Positions 23,480 through 32,475 of a DNA stretch of 36,542 nucleotides are shown here, in pieces. How positions within the stretch are numbered: the stretch's first letter is position 1; each line of letters opens with the position of its first letter. The notes beneath the pieces were generated by a model that worked only from the letters and a program-made list of their open reading frames with translations, searched no databases and was not told the origin of the DNA. Location: positions 1 to 36,542 of the forward strand of contig CABRWN010000004.1 of the NCBI GenBank assembly GCA_902474645.1, read 5' to 3'. The DNA is from an uncultured Collinsella sp. GTDB taxonomy: Bacteria > Actinomycetota > Coriobacteriia > Coriobacteriales > Coriobacteriaceae. A program made the position numbers and the translations under genes.

Positions 23480-24347
23480 ACGCCTCCCTCACCTTTCCGT
23501 GCACATGTCTGATAACCGCGGCAACGTCATCGGCCGAGGCGGTTCCGTTATTAACGATAAAATTAGCGTGAACGGGCGAAACTTCCGCGCCGCCAATCGA
23601 AAAACCCTTTAATCCACAATCCTCGATAAGCTTGCCCACACTCGCATCGGGCGGGTTGCGAAAAACCGACCCGCAGGATGCGCGACCCATGGGCTGCGTA
23701 CGCTTGCGCCTCGTCAGGTACCGTTCCATGCGCTCGCGAATGTCGGCCTTGGGCGCCGGTTTAAGCTTGAGCACGCACTCGAGGATGATCTCATTGCGGG
23801 GAAGGCTACATTCGCGGTAGCCCCAAGTGATCTCGGACCCCGCATAATGCTTGATACCGGATTCCGGGTCAAACGTTACGACATCCTCGACCAGCGAGCC
23901 AATCCACTCGGTCCGTGTGCCAGCATTCATAGATATCGCACCGCCGACCGAACCAGGGATGCCAACGGCAAACTCAAGGCCCGAGAGGCTACGCGACAGG
24001 GCATCGTTGACCAGGCGCGCAAACATCACGCCCGCACCGACCGTCAGCGTACAACCGTCATCGGCAACAACCGTGCGCTGAAACTCACGTCCGAGCGAAA
24101 TGACGGCACCGCGATAACCGCCATCGGCAACCAGCAGATTGGAGCCCTTGCCGATGATGACCCACGGCACCTGCTCGCGATCGAGCACCGCCACGGCGCG
24201 GCGGAGGGCATGATAGCTATGGCACGTCACAAAGAGGTCGGCCTTGCCGCCGATACGATAGCTCGTATGACGCGCAAGGCGCTCGTCCTCGATCACATCC
24301 GTGTCGATCATGCCCGAGAGCGCCATGACGGCGTTAAACAGACCCAT
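23436..24347 (-). CDS. murB: UDP-N-acetylenolpyruvoylglucosamine reductase MurB
   Basis: A 303-residue FAD enzyme that reduces the enolpyruvyl group to give UDP-MurNAc, the second committed step of peptidoglycan synthesis. Family landmarks are HTSYRIGGKADLF (27-39), VIIGKGSNLLVADGGYRG (63-80, FAD loop), VGIPGSVGGAISMNAG (128-143) and GSVFRNPP with the catalytic Ser227. PEVKFLGF closes the protein with the conserved Glu. It is the short (type II) form. The start is the ATG at 24347, five bases past the murC stop codon. The ribosome binding site is weak, so coupling to murC is likely. Its 3' end overlaps ftsQ. Confidence 0.96.
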   Translation of the reverse strand: MGLFNAVMALSGMIDTDVIEDERLARHTSYRIGGKADLFVTCHSYHALRRAVAVLDREQVPWVIIGKGSNLLVADGGYRGAVISLGREFQRTVVADDGCTLTVGAGVMFARLVNDALSRSLSGLEFAVGIPGSVGGAISMNAGTRTEWIGSLVEDVVTFDPESGIKHYAGSEITWGYRECSLPRNEIILECVLKLKPAPKADIRERMERYLTRRKRTQPMGRASCGSVFRNPPDASVGKLIEDCGLKGFSIGGAEVSPVHANFIVNNGTASADDVAAVIRHVHGKVREAYGIELRPEVKFLGF

Positions 24348-24352
24348 TAGAC

Positions 24353-25771
24353 TTAAGCGTCTTTCTTGGCAGTCAGATACTCAATGAACTCGGGACCGAC
24401 GGTCGTAACGTCACCGGCACCCATAGTGAGCAGCAGATCGCCCTCGCCCACCATCTGCTCGAGCTCCTGATTGAGCTCAAGACGACTGGAGCAGTACACG
24501 ACCTCCTTGCCAGGATGCTTGGCGCGCACGGTATCGGCGAGCATCTTAGAGGTAACACCCGGAATGGGCATCTCGCCAGCCGAGAACACATCAATCAGCA
24601 GCAGTTTATCGGCATTGGCAAATGCATCGGCAAAGTCGTCGCACAGGGCCTGCAGACGCGAATAGCGGTGCGGCTGGAACACGACGTCGACATGCTTGTA
24701 GCCCAGCGACGAAGCGGCAGCAAGCGTCGCCTTGATCTCGGTGGGGTGATGGCCGTAATCATCGACCACGGTGATGCCATCGATATCGCCCACGTGGGTA
24801 AAGCGACGGCGGACGCCCTCAAAGCTCGAGAGTGCCTTGGCGGCGGCGTCGATGTCAAGGCCCAGGACATGGGCGACGGTGAGTACCGCCGTGGCGTTGA
24901 GCATGTTGTGGCGACCGGGATTGCTCTTGATTTCCACGGCATGCTCAGTGCCGTCCTCAAAGCGAACGATAAAGTCACTCTGGATGCCCTTAACATCCGG
25001 GTGCATGCAGACGATGTCGTTGCTCTCGGCAAAGCCGTAGGAAAACACGTGACGGCCCGTCGACTTGGCGAGCTCGACCAGATGCGGGTCCTCACCGCAG
25101 ACGATGACGGTGCCGTCCTCGCCCACCAGGCTCATGAATTTGGCGAAAGTCGCCTCGATCTCCTCGATACCCAAGTAGTGATCGAGGTGGTCGGCCTCGA
25201 CGTTGGTCACAATGACCACGTTGGGGTTCAGGAACAGGAAGGAGCTGTCGGACTCGTCGGCCTCGGCGACAAAGTAGTCGCCCGAGCCGTTCTTGCCGTT
25301 CGTGTCATAGCCCTCGACGATGCCACCGATCAAGAAGCTCGGATCCAGACCCATGCGGTCGAGCATGGTGGCGCACATCGAAGACGTGGTGGTCTTGCCA
25401 TGCGTGCCGGCAACAGCGACGGTGGTGTAGCCGTGGCCCAGAGCAGAGAGCATCTTGGCACGGGGCCACACGGGAATACCAAGCTCGCGAGCGCGCACGA
25501 GTTCAGGGTTGGACTCCGGAATAGCGGTTGAGACAACAACCACGTCGGGCTTGACCTCGTCGATCGTGGCGGCCTCATGGCCCACATGCACCTTCACACC
25601 AGCGCGGGTAAGCTGGCGGATATAACGTGACGTCTTAAGGTCGGAGCCGGTAACGGCATAACCGCGCTCGTGCAGAACGAGGGCGATGCCGCTCATGCCG
25701 GCGCCGCCGATACCGATAAAGTGGGCGCTCTTAAACTCGGGCGCGGAGGTTGCAGTCTGGGAATCAGCCAT
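24353..25771 (-). CDS. murC: UDP-N-acetylmuramate--L-alanine ligase MurC
   Basis: A 472-residue ATP-dependent ligase that adds L-alanine to UDP-MurNAc. The N-terminal Rossmann part starts HFIGIGGAGMSGIALVL (17-33). The ATP loop is AGTHGKTTTSSM (121-132). DEADESDSSF-type residues (VAEADESDSSFLFL), NVEADHLDHY and DDYGHHPTEIKATL are all as expected for MurC. The C-terminal domain starts at VVFQPHRYSR. The start chosen is the ATG at 25771, with AAGGAG 11 bases upstream. The gene follows murG with a 97-base gap and is close to murB. Confidence 0.97.
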   Translation of the reverse strand: MADSQTATSAPEFKSAHFIGIGGAGMSGIALVLHERGYAVTGSDLKTSRYIRQLTRAGVKVHVGHEAATIDEVKPDVVVVSTAIPESNPELVRARELGIPVWPRAKMLSALGHGYTTVAVAGTHGKTTTSSMCATMLDRMGLDPSFLIGGIVEGYDTNGKNGSGDYFVAEADESDSSFLFLNPNVVIVTNVEADHLDHYLGIEEIEATFAKFMSLVGEDGTVIVCGEDPHLVELAKSTGRHVFSYGFAESNDIVCMHPDVKGIQSDFIVRFEDGTEHAVEIKSNPGRHNMLNATAVLTVAHVLGLDIDAAAKALSSFEGVRRRFTHVGDIDGITVVDDYGHHPTEIKATLAAASSLGYKHVDVVFQPHRYSRLQALCDDFADAFANADKLLLIDVFSAGEMPIPGVTSKMLADTVRAKHPGKEVVYCSSRLELNQELEQMVGEGDLLLTMGAGDVTTVGPEFIEYLTAKKDA

Positions 25772-25868
25772 GTGCTCGTGTACTCCTTGCGTAAACACTG
25801 CCTGTAACCCGTTAACTGTACCGCACCTACCGCATCAGCGCGAGGGCGACCGACGATATCCCGTCTAA

Positions 25869-26984
25869 CTAACGCAAACCCTCTACCGCATCCGCCAGAA
25901 GAGCGGCGGCCCTATCCTGAGCCAGACCACGCGCCGCCTGACGCATGGCGTCGCGCGCCGCCGCGTCATCGACCAGGTGCAGCAGTTCATCGGCAAAGGC
26001 AGAACCGTCGATATCGGCATCGGCGCAGAGCACACCGGCCCCGGCGTCGACCAGATAACGGGCATTGGTGGTTTGGTGGTCGGCCGTCGCATGCGGATAC
26101 GGCACGAGCACCGAGGGCACGGCGAGCGCAGCGATCTCGGCCACGCTCGATGCGCCCGAACGCGAGAGCACCAAATCGGCAGCAGCCAGCATATCGCCCA
26201 TGTCGTCGATGTAAGGCTGGACGCGGTAACGCTTCGCCTCCTCGGGCGTCAGCGCCAAAGCGCGCTCGGTCTCCTCAAAGCCGTCGGCACCCGTCGAATG
26301 CAACACATAGAGGTTCTTGCGCGAAAGCAGCTCGTTTTTGAGCGAAACCACGCGCTCGTTGAGGTGCTGGGCGCCAAGTGAACCGCCAAAGACGAGCAAC
26401 AGCGTAGCGTCCTCGGGAACGCCAAGTGCCTTGCGGCCGCGAGCTCGATCGCCCTCGATTACCGAGCGACGTACGGGGTTGCCTGTCATGAGCACGTGGC
26501 CAGGGTCGCCTTCGCGCTCAAAGACCGAACGCGCTGCCGGCACCGAGATGCACACGTGGGCGGCGTGGGAGTTCATCATCTTGTTGGCCAGGCCCGGAAC
26601 AGAGTTCTGCTCATGCAGCAGATACGGAACGCCCGCGCCCTTGCACCACCCCAGCAGCGGAACCTCGACATAGGCACCAAAACCGACGGCAGCGTCGGGC
26701 TTGCCGACCTTTGAGAAATGACTGGCGAGCGCACGCTTGGCCTTGTTGACACGCCACAGCGAGGTCAGCGCCGTCCAAGGACGGGAGCGGTCGAAGCCCG
26801 TGACCGTAATGGGCACAAAATCAAACCCAGCCTCGGGGACCAGACGACCCTCGAGCTTGCGCGACTGACCCACGAACACAACGTGGTGGCCACGGTCACG
26901 CAGCTCTTCGGCCAAGGCGAGCGCGGGGTTGATGTGTCCTGCCGTGCCGCCGGCTGCAATAGCAACGGTCATTTTATCGGTCAT
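25869..26984 (-). CDS. murG: Lipid II synthase glycosyltransferase MurG
   Basis: A 371-residue GT28 enzyme that moves GlcNAc from UDP-GlcNAc to lipid I on the inner face of the membrane. Seen are AIAAGGTAGHINPALALAEEL (8-28, Gly-rich acceptor loop), VGFGAYVEVPLL, LLHEQNSVPGLANK, MTGNPVR, LLVFGGSLGAQHLNE (donor side), and SGASSVAEIAALAVPSVLVPYPHATADHQTTNA (UDP-binding, split here). The start is the ATG at 26984, with GAAGGGA six bases upstream. A possible reading frame continuing from ftsW would overlap this start by 11 bases. Confidence 0.97.
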   Translation of the reverse strand: MTDKMTVAIAAGGTAGHINPALALAEELRDRGHHVVFVGQSRKLEGRLVPEAGFDFVPITVTGFDRSRPWTALTSLWRVNKAKRALASHFSKVGKPDAAVGFGAYVEVPLLGWCKGAGVPYLLHEQNSVPGLANKMMNSHAAHVCISVPAARSVFEREGDPGHVLMTGNPVRRSVIEGDRARGRKALGVPEDATLLLVFGGSLGAQHLNERVVSLKNELLSRKNLYVLHSTGADGFEETERALALTPEEAKRYRVQPYIDDMGDMLAAADLVLSRSGASSVAEIAALAVPSVLVPYPHATADHQTTNARYLVDAGAGVLCADADIDGSAFADELLHLVDDAAARDAMRQAARGLAQDRAAALLADAVEGLR

Positions 26985-27193
26985 GGTAGTCCCTTCGTAC
27001 ACGCGGTCCCTGGTCGTCGGTACGCAGACGCGCCGACGGGTCCGAGTTCAAATCGATTCGATTATATCCGCCGCCCGCGTTGCGAGGGCTGGGGCGCTGC
27101 GGACGACCTTGCGGAGCCATTCGCGGGCGTGGACGAGCTGCCGGCTCGGATGCAGAACCATCCAGAACGGTAAAGCCGCTACGCGAAGGTCGT
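26985..27193 (-). other. Gap after ftsW holding a shifted open frame
   Basis: The ftsW and murG coding regions are 209 bases apart, an unusually wide gap here. A minus-strand frame, one base forward of ftsW, is open from before the ftsW stop codon through to a TAA at 26976-26974, inside murG. From about position 27209 it encodes some 76 residues rich in Arg, Pro, Gly and Ser (for example RGERPSRSGF and RIDLNSDPSARLR). It has no ribosome binding site of its own. It may be a frameshifted C-terminal tail of FtsW. Another frame is open for about 140 bases, so this is not certain. Confidence 0.4.
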
Positions 27194-28477
27194 TCACCGC
27201 GCACATGGGCTACGCATAACGGCAAAGCTCTCACGGCGGCGGTCATACTCATCGCGGCGGGCGCTCTCGTACGAAACGCGCAGGATCAACCCGGCAAGCA
27301 TAAGCGACACAATAATCGACGAACCGCCGTAGCTAATAAACGGCAACGGTTTGCCCGTCATGGGAAACACATTGAGGATGCCCAGCGCGTTAATCAAAAA
27401 CTGCACTGCGAGAATGACCGCGGAGCCAGACGCCATAAGCGCGCCCCGGCGATCGGTCGCCTGCTCGGCAATGCGAAACGCCGAGTAGATCAGCATCGCA
27501 AACACCAAGAAGAACAGCACGGTTCCGACAAAACCGACTTCCTCGCCAATGATCGCCAGGATGTAGTCATTGTGCGCCTCGGGCAGATACGAGTACTTCA
27601 TGGTTGAGTTGCCGATGCCACGGCCGAACAGACCGCCCGAGGCAAAGGCCATAATGGCAAGCGTGGCCTGATAGCCGTCACCATACTCGTCGGCCCAAGG
27701 GTTCAAGGCAACCTGAATACGCACCATACGGTACGGCTCTGCGACAAGCGCAATCACGATCACGAGAATGCCGAAGATTAGCACGCCGATGATAAATCTG
27801 GGGTCGAGACCCGCAAACAACGCCATGCACATGAGGGTCAACAGGATGATCAGGACAGTACCGAAATCGGGCTGGATAAAGATCAGAAAGAGCGAAATGC
27901 CTAGGTAGATGCCCATCTTGCGAAGGAATTCGTTGATGTTGCCACCGGGCGAAAAGAAGCGATCAAGCATGATGGCCGAATACGCAATGGCAAATGGCTT
28001 TAAAAACTCGGAAGGCTGGAACTGAATACCGGCGATGTTAAGCCAGCGCGTGGCGCCACGGCTGCCGCTGCCCACCAAGAACACCAGAAGCAGTAGCCCT
28101 ATCATGCCGATAAGGAAGATCCTGAGCACATCCTCCCCAAACCAGCTGTCCGGCAAAACGCGCACGATGGCAATCAGCGCCAGAACACCGACCACGGCAA
28201 ACGCGGCCTGTCGTCCCAGAAAAAACGTCGCCGAGCCATTCTCGTGCAGCGCCTCGACCGAAGACGCCGAGTACACCATCAGCAGGCCAAAGCATACCAA
28301 GGTAAACAGGCAGGCCATGAATATCAAACGGGGGCGCATGATACGGGCGGGAACGCCGGCAATATAGCGTTCGCTAAACGACTGCCCGCCGCGGCTGGAA
28401 CGCGGTGTGATACGACGTGAGGAAGCACGGTCCGAGTCGGGCCTCCTCATACCTTGTCGGGGGCTCTCCTCTCTCAC
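27194..28477 (-). CDS. ftsW: Septal peptidoglycan polymerase FtsW
   Basis: A 427-residue SEDS glycosyltransferase that polymerises lipid II with its partner FtsI at the septum. About ten membrane segments follow a basic N-terminus of about 50 residues. SEDS motifs are seen: GSGSRGATRWLNIAGIQFQPSEFLKP (split here, near residues 137-162), FIQPDFGTVLIILLT, the catalytic loop region YGDGYQATLAIMAFASGGLFGRGIG, YLPEAHNDYILAIIGEEVGF, and LPFISYGGSS. The start is uncertain. GTG at 28477 has AGGGG five bases upstream. ATG at 28450 has AGGAG about 15 bases upstream. The protein stops at 27194 after only about 20 residues past the last helix, and an open frame continues in another phase. Confidence 0.93.
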   Translation of the reverse strand: MREESPRQGMRRPDSDRASSRRITPRSSRGGQSFSERYIAGVPARIMRPRLIFMACLFTLVCFGLLMVYSASSVEALHENGSATFFLGRQAAFAVVGVLALIAIVRVLPDSWFGEDVLRIFLIGMIGLLLLVFLVGSGSRGATRWLNIAGIQFQPSEFLKPFAIAYSAIMLDRFFSPGGNINEFLRKMGIYLGISLFLIFIQPDFGTVLIILLTLMCMALFAGLDPRFIIGVLIFGILVIVIALVAEPYRMVRIQVALNPWADEYGDGYQATLAIMAFASGGLFGRGIGNSTMKYSYLPEAHNDYILAIIGEEVGFVGTVLFFLVFAMLIYSAFRIAEQATDRRGALMASGSAVILAVQFLINALGILNVFPMTGKPLPFISYGGSSIIVSLMLAGLILRVSYESARRDEYDRRRESFAVMRSPCAR

Positions 28478-28485
28478 CGCAACCC

Positions 28486-29892
28486 CTATTCCATTTGTGA
28501 TTTCGCTGCAGCGGCAAGCTGGGCCACGTAGTCCTTAAACACGCGGCCGCGCTCCTCATAGCCCGAGAACTCATCGAACGAAGAGCAGGCAGGAGAAAGT
28601 AAGATCACGTCACCACGGCTCGACAGCGAACGGGCGACGTCCACGGCGTCGCGTAGGTCATCCGCCTGGGCGATATCCACATCGCCATCGACATCGGCCT
28701 CGTCCATAGCGGCGGTGAAGCGCTCGCGCGCATCGCCAAAGCAGACGACCGAGCGCACGTTGTCCATAACGACGCGCGCGAAGTCCGTGAGCGGCGTGCC
28801 CTTATCGTGGCCGCCGAGCAGCAAGATCACGTCGTCATCGGGAAATGCCGTCAGTGCCTTCTCGACCGCATCGGTGTTGGTCGCCTTGGAATCGTTGACG
28901 TAGCGCACGCCGTCAATCTCGCCACACGGCTCCACGCGGTGCTCGAGCGGCTGGAACGAGGCAAGACCGCGGCAGACACCATCGACATCGGCACCGACCG
29001 CCAAGGCAGCTGTGGCAGCGCACAGGGCATTGATAACATTGTGATGGCCCGAGATCTTGAGCTCGGATGTAGCGATGAGCGGGGTCTCGACGCCCTTCAG
29101 GCGCACGATCATCTTGCCATCGCGCACAAAGGCGGCATCCTCGCCCTCAGGCTCGTCAAAGGCAACCTTGCAGATGCGACGACCCGGCATGTAGATGTAC
29201 TCATCGAACTCGTGAATGCCGGCGTCTTCGACGTCGACAACCGCCAGATCGTCATCGACCATATTGTCAAACAGTTTGATCTTGGCAAGCGCATAGTTCT
29301 TATGGCTCTTATGCCAGCCCAAGTGGTCGGGAGTGATGTTGAGCAGCACCGCCACGCGAGGATGAAGCTCGGCGGTCGTAGCAATCTGGTAGCTCGAGAG
29401 CTCGGCCACAAACCACTCGTTATGAGCTCGGCCGTCAATCTCGTTGACCGGCGGCTCGCCGATGTTGCCGACAGCTACGCTGGCCTCGCCGGCAGCCTTG
29501 AGCAGATAATCAGTCAGCGACGTGGTGGTCGTCTTGCCGTTGGTACCCGTGATGGCAATCCAGTTATCGGGCGACAGGCGATAGGCAAACTCGGGCTCAC
29601 CCATAATCTGGGCGGCATGCTCGCGCCCGGCCTTAAAGAAGCCCGAGAACTCCGAGATGCCCGGGCACGTCACGCATACGTCATAGGCGCCCTCGACCTG
29701 TTCGGTCCCATAGACAAACGACGCACCAGCAGCCTCGAGCGCACGCGTGGCGTCATTGGGCTCAGAGGTGCCGCCGCCATACACGGTAACGGCGCTTACG
29801 CGCTCGGGATGTGCCAGCGCCCAGCGGGCGACATCGAGACCGGATTTGCCCTGACCCAAAACGAGCAGGCTAAAGACATCAGCAAGAGGCAT
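28486..29892 (-). CDS. murD: UDP-N-acetylmuramoyl-L-alanine--D-glutamate ligase MurD
   Basis: A 468-residue ligase that adds D-glutamate to UDP-MurNAc-L-Ala. The N-terminal part has LVLGQGKSGLDVARW. The ATP loop is ITGTNGKTTTT (114-124). VGNIGEPP, VAELSSYQI and NITPDHLGWHKSHKNY fit MurD, with the carbamylated lysine expected within HKSHKNYALAK. The C-terminal domain shows YVNDSKATNTDAVEKAL and LLGGHDKG, which are diagnostic, and LLSPACSSFDEFSGYEERG. The start is the ATG at 29892, nine bases past the mraY stop codon. Confidence 0.97.
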   Translation of the reverse strand: MPLADVFSLLVLGQGKSGLDVARWALAHPERVSAVTVYGGGTSEPNDATRALEAAGASFVYGTEQVEGAYDVCVTCPGISEFSGFFKAGREHAAQIMGEPEFAYRLSPDNWIAITGTNGKTTTTSLTDYLLKAAGEASVAVGNIGEPPVNEIDGRAHNEWFVAELSSYQIATTAELHPRVAVLLNITPDHLGWHKSHKNYALAKIKLFDNMVDDDLAVVDVEDAGIHEFDEYIYMPGRRICKVAFDEPEGEDAAFVRDGKMIVRLKGVETPLIATSELKISGHHNVINALCAATAALAVGADVDGVCRGLASFQPLEHRVEPCGEIDGVRYVNDSKATNTDAVEKALTAFPDDDVILLLGGHDKGTPLTDFARVVMDNVRSVVCFGDARERFTAAMDEADVDGDVDIAQADDLRDAVDVARSLSSRGDVILLSPACSSFDEFSGYEERGRVFKDYVAQLAAAAKSQME

Positions 29893-29901
29893 GAAAGACC
29901 A

Positions 29902-30921
29902 CTATCCCAACTGGAAGAACAAAGCAAGGCCAACGGCACCAAAGGCCGCAGCGATAATCCAAAAACGGATGACGACCTTGGTCTCGGCCCAGCCCTTCTT
30001 TTCGAAATGATGATGGATGGGCGCCATAAGGAAGACGCGCTTGTGCGTAAAGTGGAAGTAGACAACCTGAATCATGACTGACAGGGTCTCAACGATAAAC
30101 AGGCCGCCGATGATGAGGGAAACGACCTCGGTGTTGGTCATGATGGACGTGCAGGCAAACGCGGCGCCCAGGGCAAGCGAGCCGGTATCGCCCATAAAGA
30201 TGCTCGCCGGATAGCAGTTGAACCACAGAAAGCCCAAGCAGGCACCGGCACACGCGGTGCAGAAGATGGACAGGTTCACGTCTCCGTGCAAAAACGCCAT
30301 GGCAGCCATGGCGAGCATGGCAATCATGGAGGTGCCGCCAGCAAGACCGTCAAGGCCATCGGTCAGGTTCACAGCATTAGAAAGACCGGCGATCATCAGC
30401 CAGCAAAAGACAATGTAGAGCCACGGGAACGAAAGGCCGCAGATGGTGGTCGAAAGAACACCGAGGTCGATCGTCAGGCCGCCGGGAAAACAAATCTCGG
30501 GGGCGACGCCGCACCAGTTGACGGCAAGTACCGTAAAGGTGACACAGATAATGGTTAGGCCGATCATCTTGGCATGAGGCGTCAGACCGAGCGAGCGCCC
30601 ATGCGTAACGGAGGTCAGGTCGTCGATCAGGCCCAGCACGCCGGTCGCCAGCGTGGCGAGCAGCACGAGCACGAGCTCGGTGGTGAGCTTGCCCATCAGC
30701 AGGCAGGTCAGCGAGATCGCGACGAGGATGACAACGCCACCCATGGTGGGCGTTCCCTGCTTAACCAAATGACGCTTGGGGCCGTCGGCACGAACCTGCT
30801 GGCCGATACCCTCGACCTTGAGCAGCTTGATCCACCACGGCATGAGCAGCAGCGCAATGGCAGCGGCGATGGCAAGACCCCAAAAAGCCTGATACGTTGG
30901 ATACGAGGGATTGCCGAACAT
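29902..30921 (-). CDS. mraY: Phospho-MurNAc-pentapeptide transferase MraY
   Basis: A 339-residue integral membrane enzyme that makes lipid I on undecaprenyl phosphate. About ten hydrophobic segments are visible. The catalytic strings are KQGTPTMGGVVIL, LGLIDDLTS (Asp pair), NLTDGLDGLAGGTSMIA, FLWFNCYPASIFMGDTGSLALG and FLMAPIHHHFEKKGW (His triple). All key residues are intact. The start is the ATG at 30921, three bases after the murF stop codon. Confidence 0.98.
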   Translation of the reverse strand: MFGNPSYPTYQAFWGLAIAAAIALLLMPWWIKLLKVEGIGQQVRADGPKRHLVKQGTPTMGGVVILVAISLTCLLMGKLTTELVLVLLATLATGVLGLIDDLTSVTHGRSLGLTPHAKMIGLTIICVTFTVLAVNWCGVAPEICFPGGLTIDLGVLSTTICGLSFPWLYIVFCWLMIAGLSNAVNLTDGLDGLAGGTSMIAMLAMAAMAFLHGDVNLSIFCTACAGACLGFLWFNCYPASIFMGDTGSLALGAAFACTSIMTNTEVVSLIIGGLFIVETLSVMIQVVYFHFTHKRVFLMAPIHHHFEKKGWAETKVVIRFWIIAAAFGAVGLALFFQLG

Positions 30922-30924
30922 GGG

Positions 30925-32349
30925 CTAGCACACACCTTCCACAAAGCGGTCGAGCTCAACAAAGCGGGAACCCTTGACCAGTACAACATCATGTTTTTCA
31001 AGCGCGCCGCCCATGCGGTCGAGCACCTGCTGATAATCGGAGAACACCTGGATGCGGTCCTCGTCCATACCCATCATGCGCGCGGCATCGGCCATAAGCT
31101 GGGCCAGCTCACCACCCACGCACGCCAGCATGTCGAGCTTCTTGGCGGCGGCATAGGCGCCCACGAGCTCATGCATGCGAGGAGCCTCATCGCCCATCTC
31201 GCCCATCTCGCCCAGGATCGCCATGCGAGACCCCGTGCACGAAAGCGAGCACAGCAGGTCGAGACCGGCTGCCATCGATTCGGCGCTGGCGTTATAGGAG
31301 TCATCGATGATGCGTGCACCGCTCTTGGCGTGCTTGATCTCCTGGCGGTGCCCGGTGATCGTGAGGCCCCTAAAGGCAGCATCGATCTGCTCGGGCGTCA
31401 CGCCCAGGCGATAGGCAACCGCGGCGGCCTTAACGGCATTTGGAACGGACTGCACGCCGGGGATGGCAAGCATGGTATCGATCGTCTTACCCTGGCCAAA
31501 ATCGAGCGTAAAGACCGGACGGCCCTCGTCATCAACACGAATGTCGCGGGCACGGACCTCATCATCGTCCGAGACGCCGGCCAGCATCACGTCGATACCA
31601 GCAGGCTGGGCGAACGTATCGCGAATGAACGGCGTAAAGTCGTCCTCGCCGCCCAAAACCAGCAGCGGCAAATAGTCGCCGGCGGCGCGCATACCCTGGA
31701 CGATCTCGGCCTTAGCGCGGGCGATGTTCTCACGGCTGCCCAAAATGCCGATGTGAGAGGTGCCGATCTTGCTCACGATGGCAAGGTTGGGATTGGCGGA
31801 CTGGGACAGGCGCTCAATCTCGTGGAAATGGTTCATGCCCATCTCGAGCACCAGGACCTCGGTATCGGCCGGGGCGGAAAGCACCGTGAGCGGCATGCCG
31901 ATCAGGTTATTGAAATTGCCCCTGGTGGCCCAGACACGATAGCGCTTGGCGAGCACAGCGGCGAGCACGTCCTTGGTCGTCGTCTTGCCGATGGAACCGG
32001 TAATGCCAACGACCAGGCAGCCAAGCTCCAGGCGATACGCGTGCGCCAAACGCAGCAGAAACTCCTCAGGATCATCGATCAGCAGGATGGCGCATCCTTT
32101 GTCCTGCGCCAGCGAGACCAGCTCGGCCTCGGGCTCACGCGTCATCACGACGGCGCCGGCACCCGACTGGACGGCACGGGAAGCAAAATCATTGCCGTCG
32201 ACATTTTCACCGGGAAAGGCGACGAAAATCGTCCCTTCCTCGACCTGGCGCGAGTCGATAACGCACCCGCGGCATACCCGATCGGCTTCTCCCGTCACGG
32301 TTCGGGCCCCTGTTGCGGCCGCGAGGTTGTTGACGGCGATCTCTATCAT
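30925..32349 (-). CDS. murF: UDP-MurNAc-tripeptide--D-Ala-D-Ala ligase MurF
   Basis: A 474-residue ligase that adds the D-alanyl-D-alanine dipeptide. The N-terminal uridine-binding part has VIDSRQVEEGTIFVAFPGENVDGNDF. The ATP loop is ITGSIGKTTTKDVLA (116-130). GNFNNLIGMPLTVL, VLEMGMNHFHEIERLS and the C-terminal IIDDSYNASAESMAAGLDLL are diagnostic for MurF. LKG/VKGSRF follows near the end. The start is the ATG at 32349 with AGGGGAG five bases upstream. The 126-base gap to ftsI holds no ORF, and I saw no convincing promoter in it. Confidence 0.97.
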   Translation of the reverse strand: MIEIAVNNLAAATGARTVTGEADRVCRGCVIDSRQVEEGTIFVAFPGENVDGNDFASRAVQSGAGAVVMTREPEAELVSLAQDKGCAILLIDDPEEFLLRLAHAYRLELGCLVVGITGSIGKTTTKDVLAAVLAKRYRVWATRGNFNNLIGMPLTVLSAPADTEVLVLEMGMNHFHEIERLSQSANPNLAIVSKIGTSHIGILGSRENIARAKAEIVQGMRAAGDYLPLLVLGGEDDFTPFIRDTFAQPAGIDVMLAGVSDDDEVRARDIRVDDEGRPVFTLDFGQGKTIDTMLAIPGVQSVPNAVKAAAVAYRLGVTPEQIDAAFRGLTITGHRQEIKHAKSGARIIDDSYNASAESMAAGLDLLCSLSCTGSRMAILGEMGEMGDEAPRMHELVGAYAAAKKLDMLACVGGELAQLMADAARMMGMDEDRIQVFSDYQQVLDRMGGALEKHDVVLVKGSRFVELDRFVEGVC

Positions 32350-32475
32350 TGCAGCTCCCCTGTAAACCTAATAATGCTATCGGCGTATTGTATCCCAGCG
32401 CCGCACATGCGTGGTGCAGGGCATGTGAACACCCTCGTATGGGACAACAAACCACGCCCCAAAGATTGTAACCCC

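Noticed and set aside
28807..30081. 424-residue plus-strand frame over murD and mraY
   Set aside because: It is the complement of conserved murD and has no ribosome binding site or family motif.
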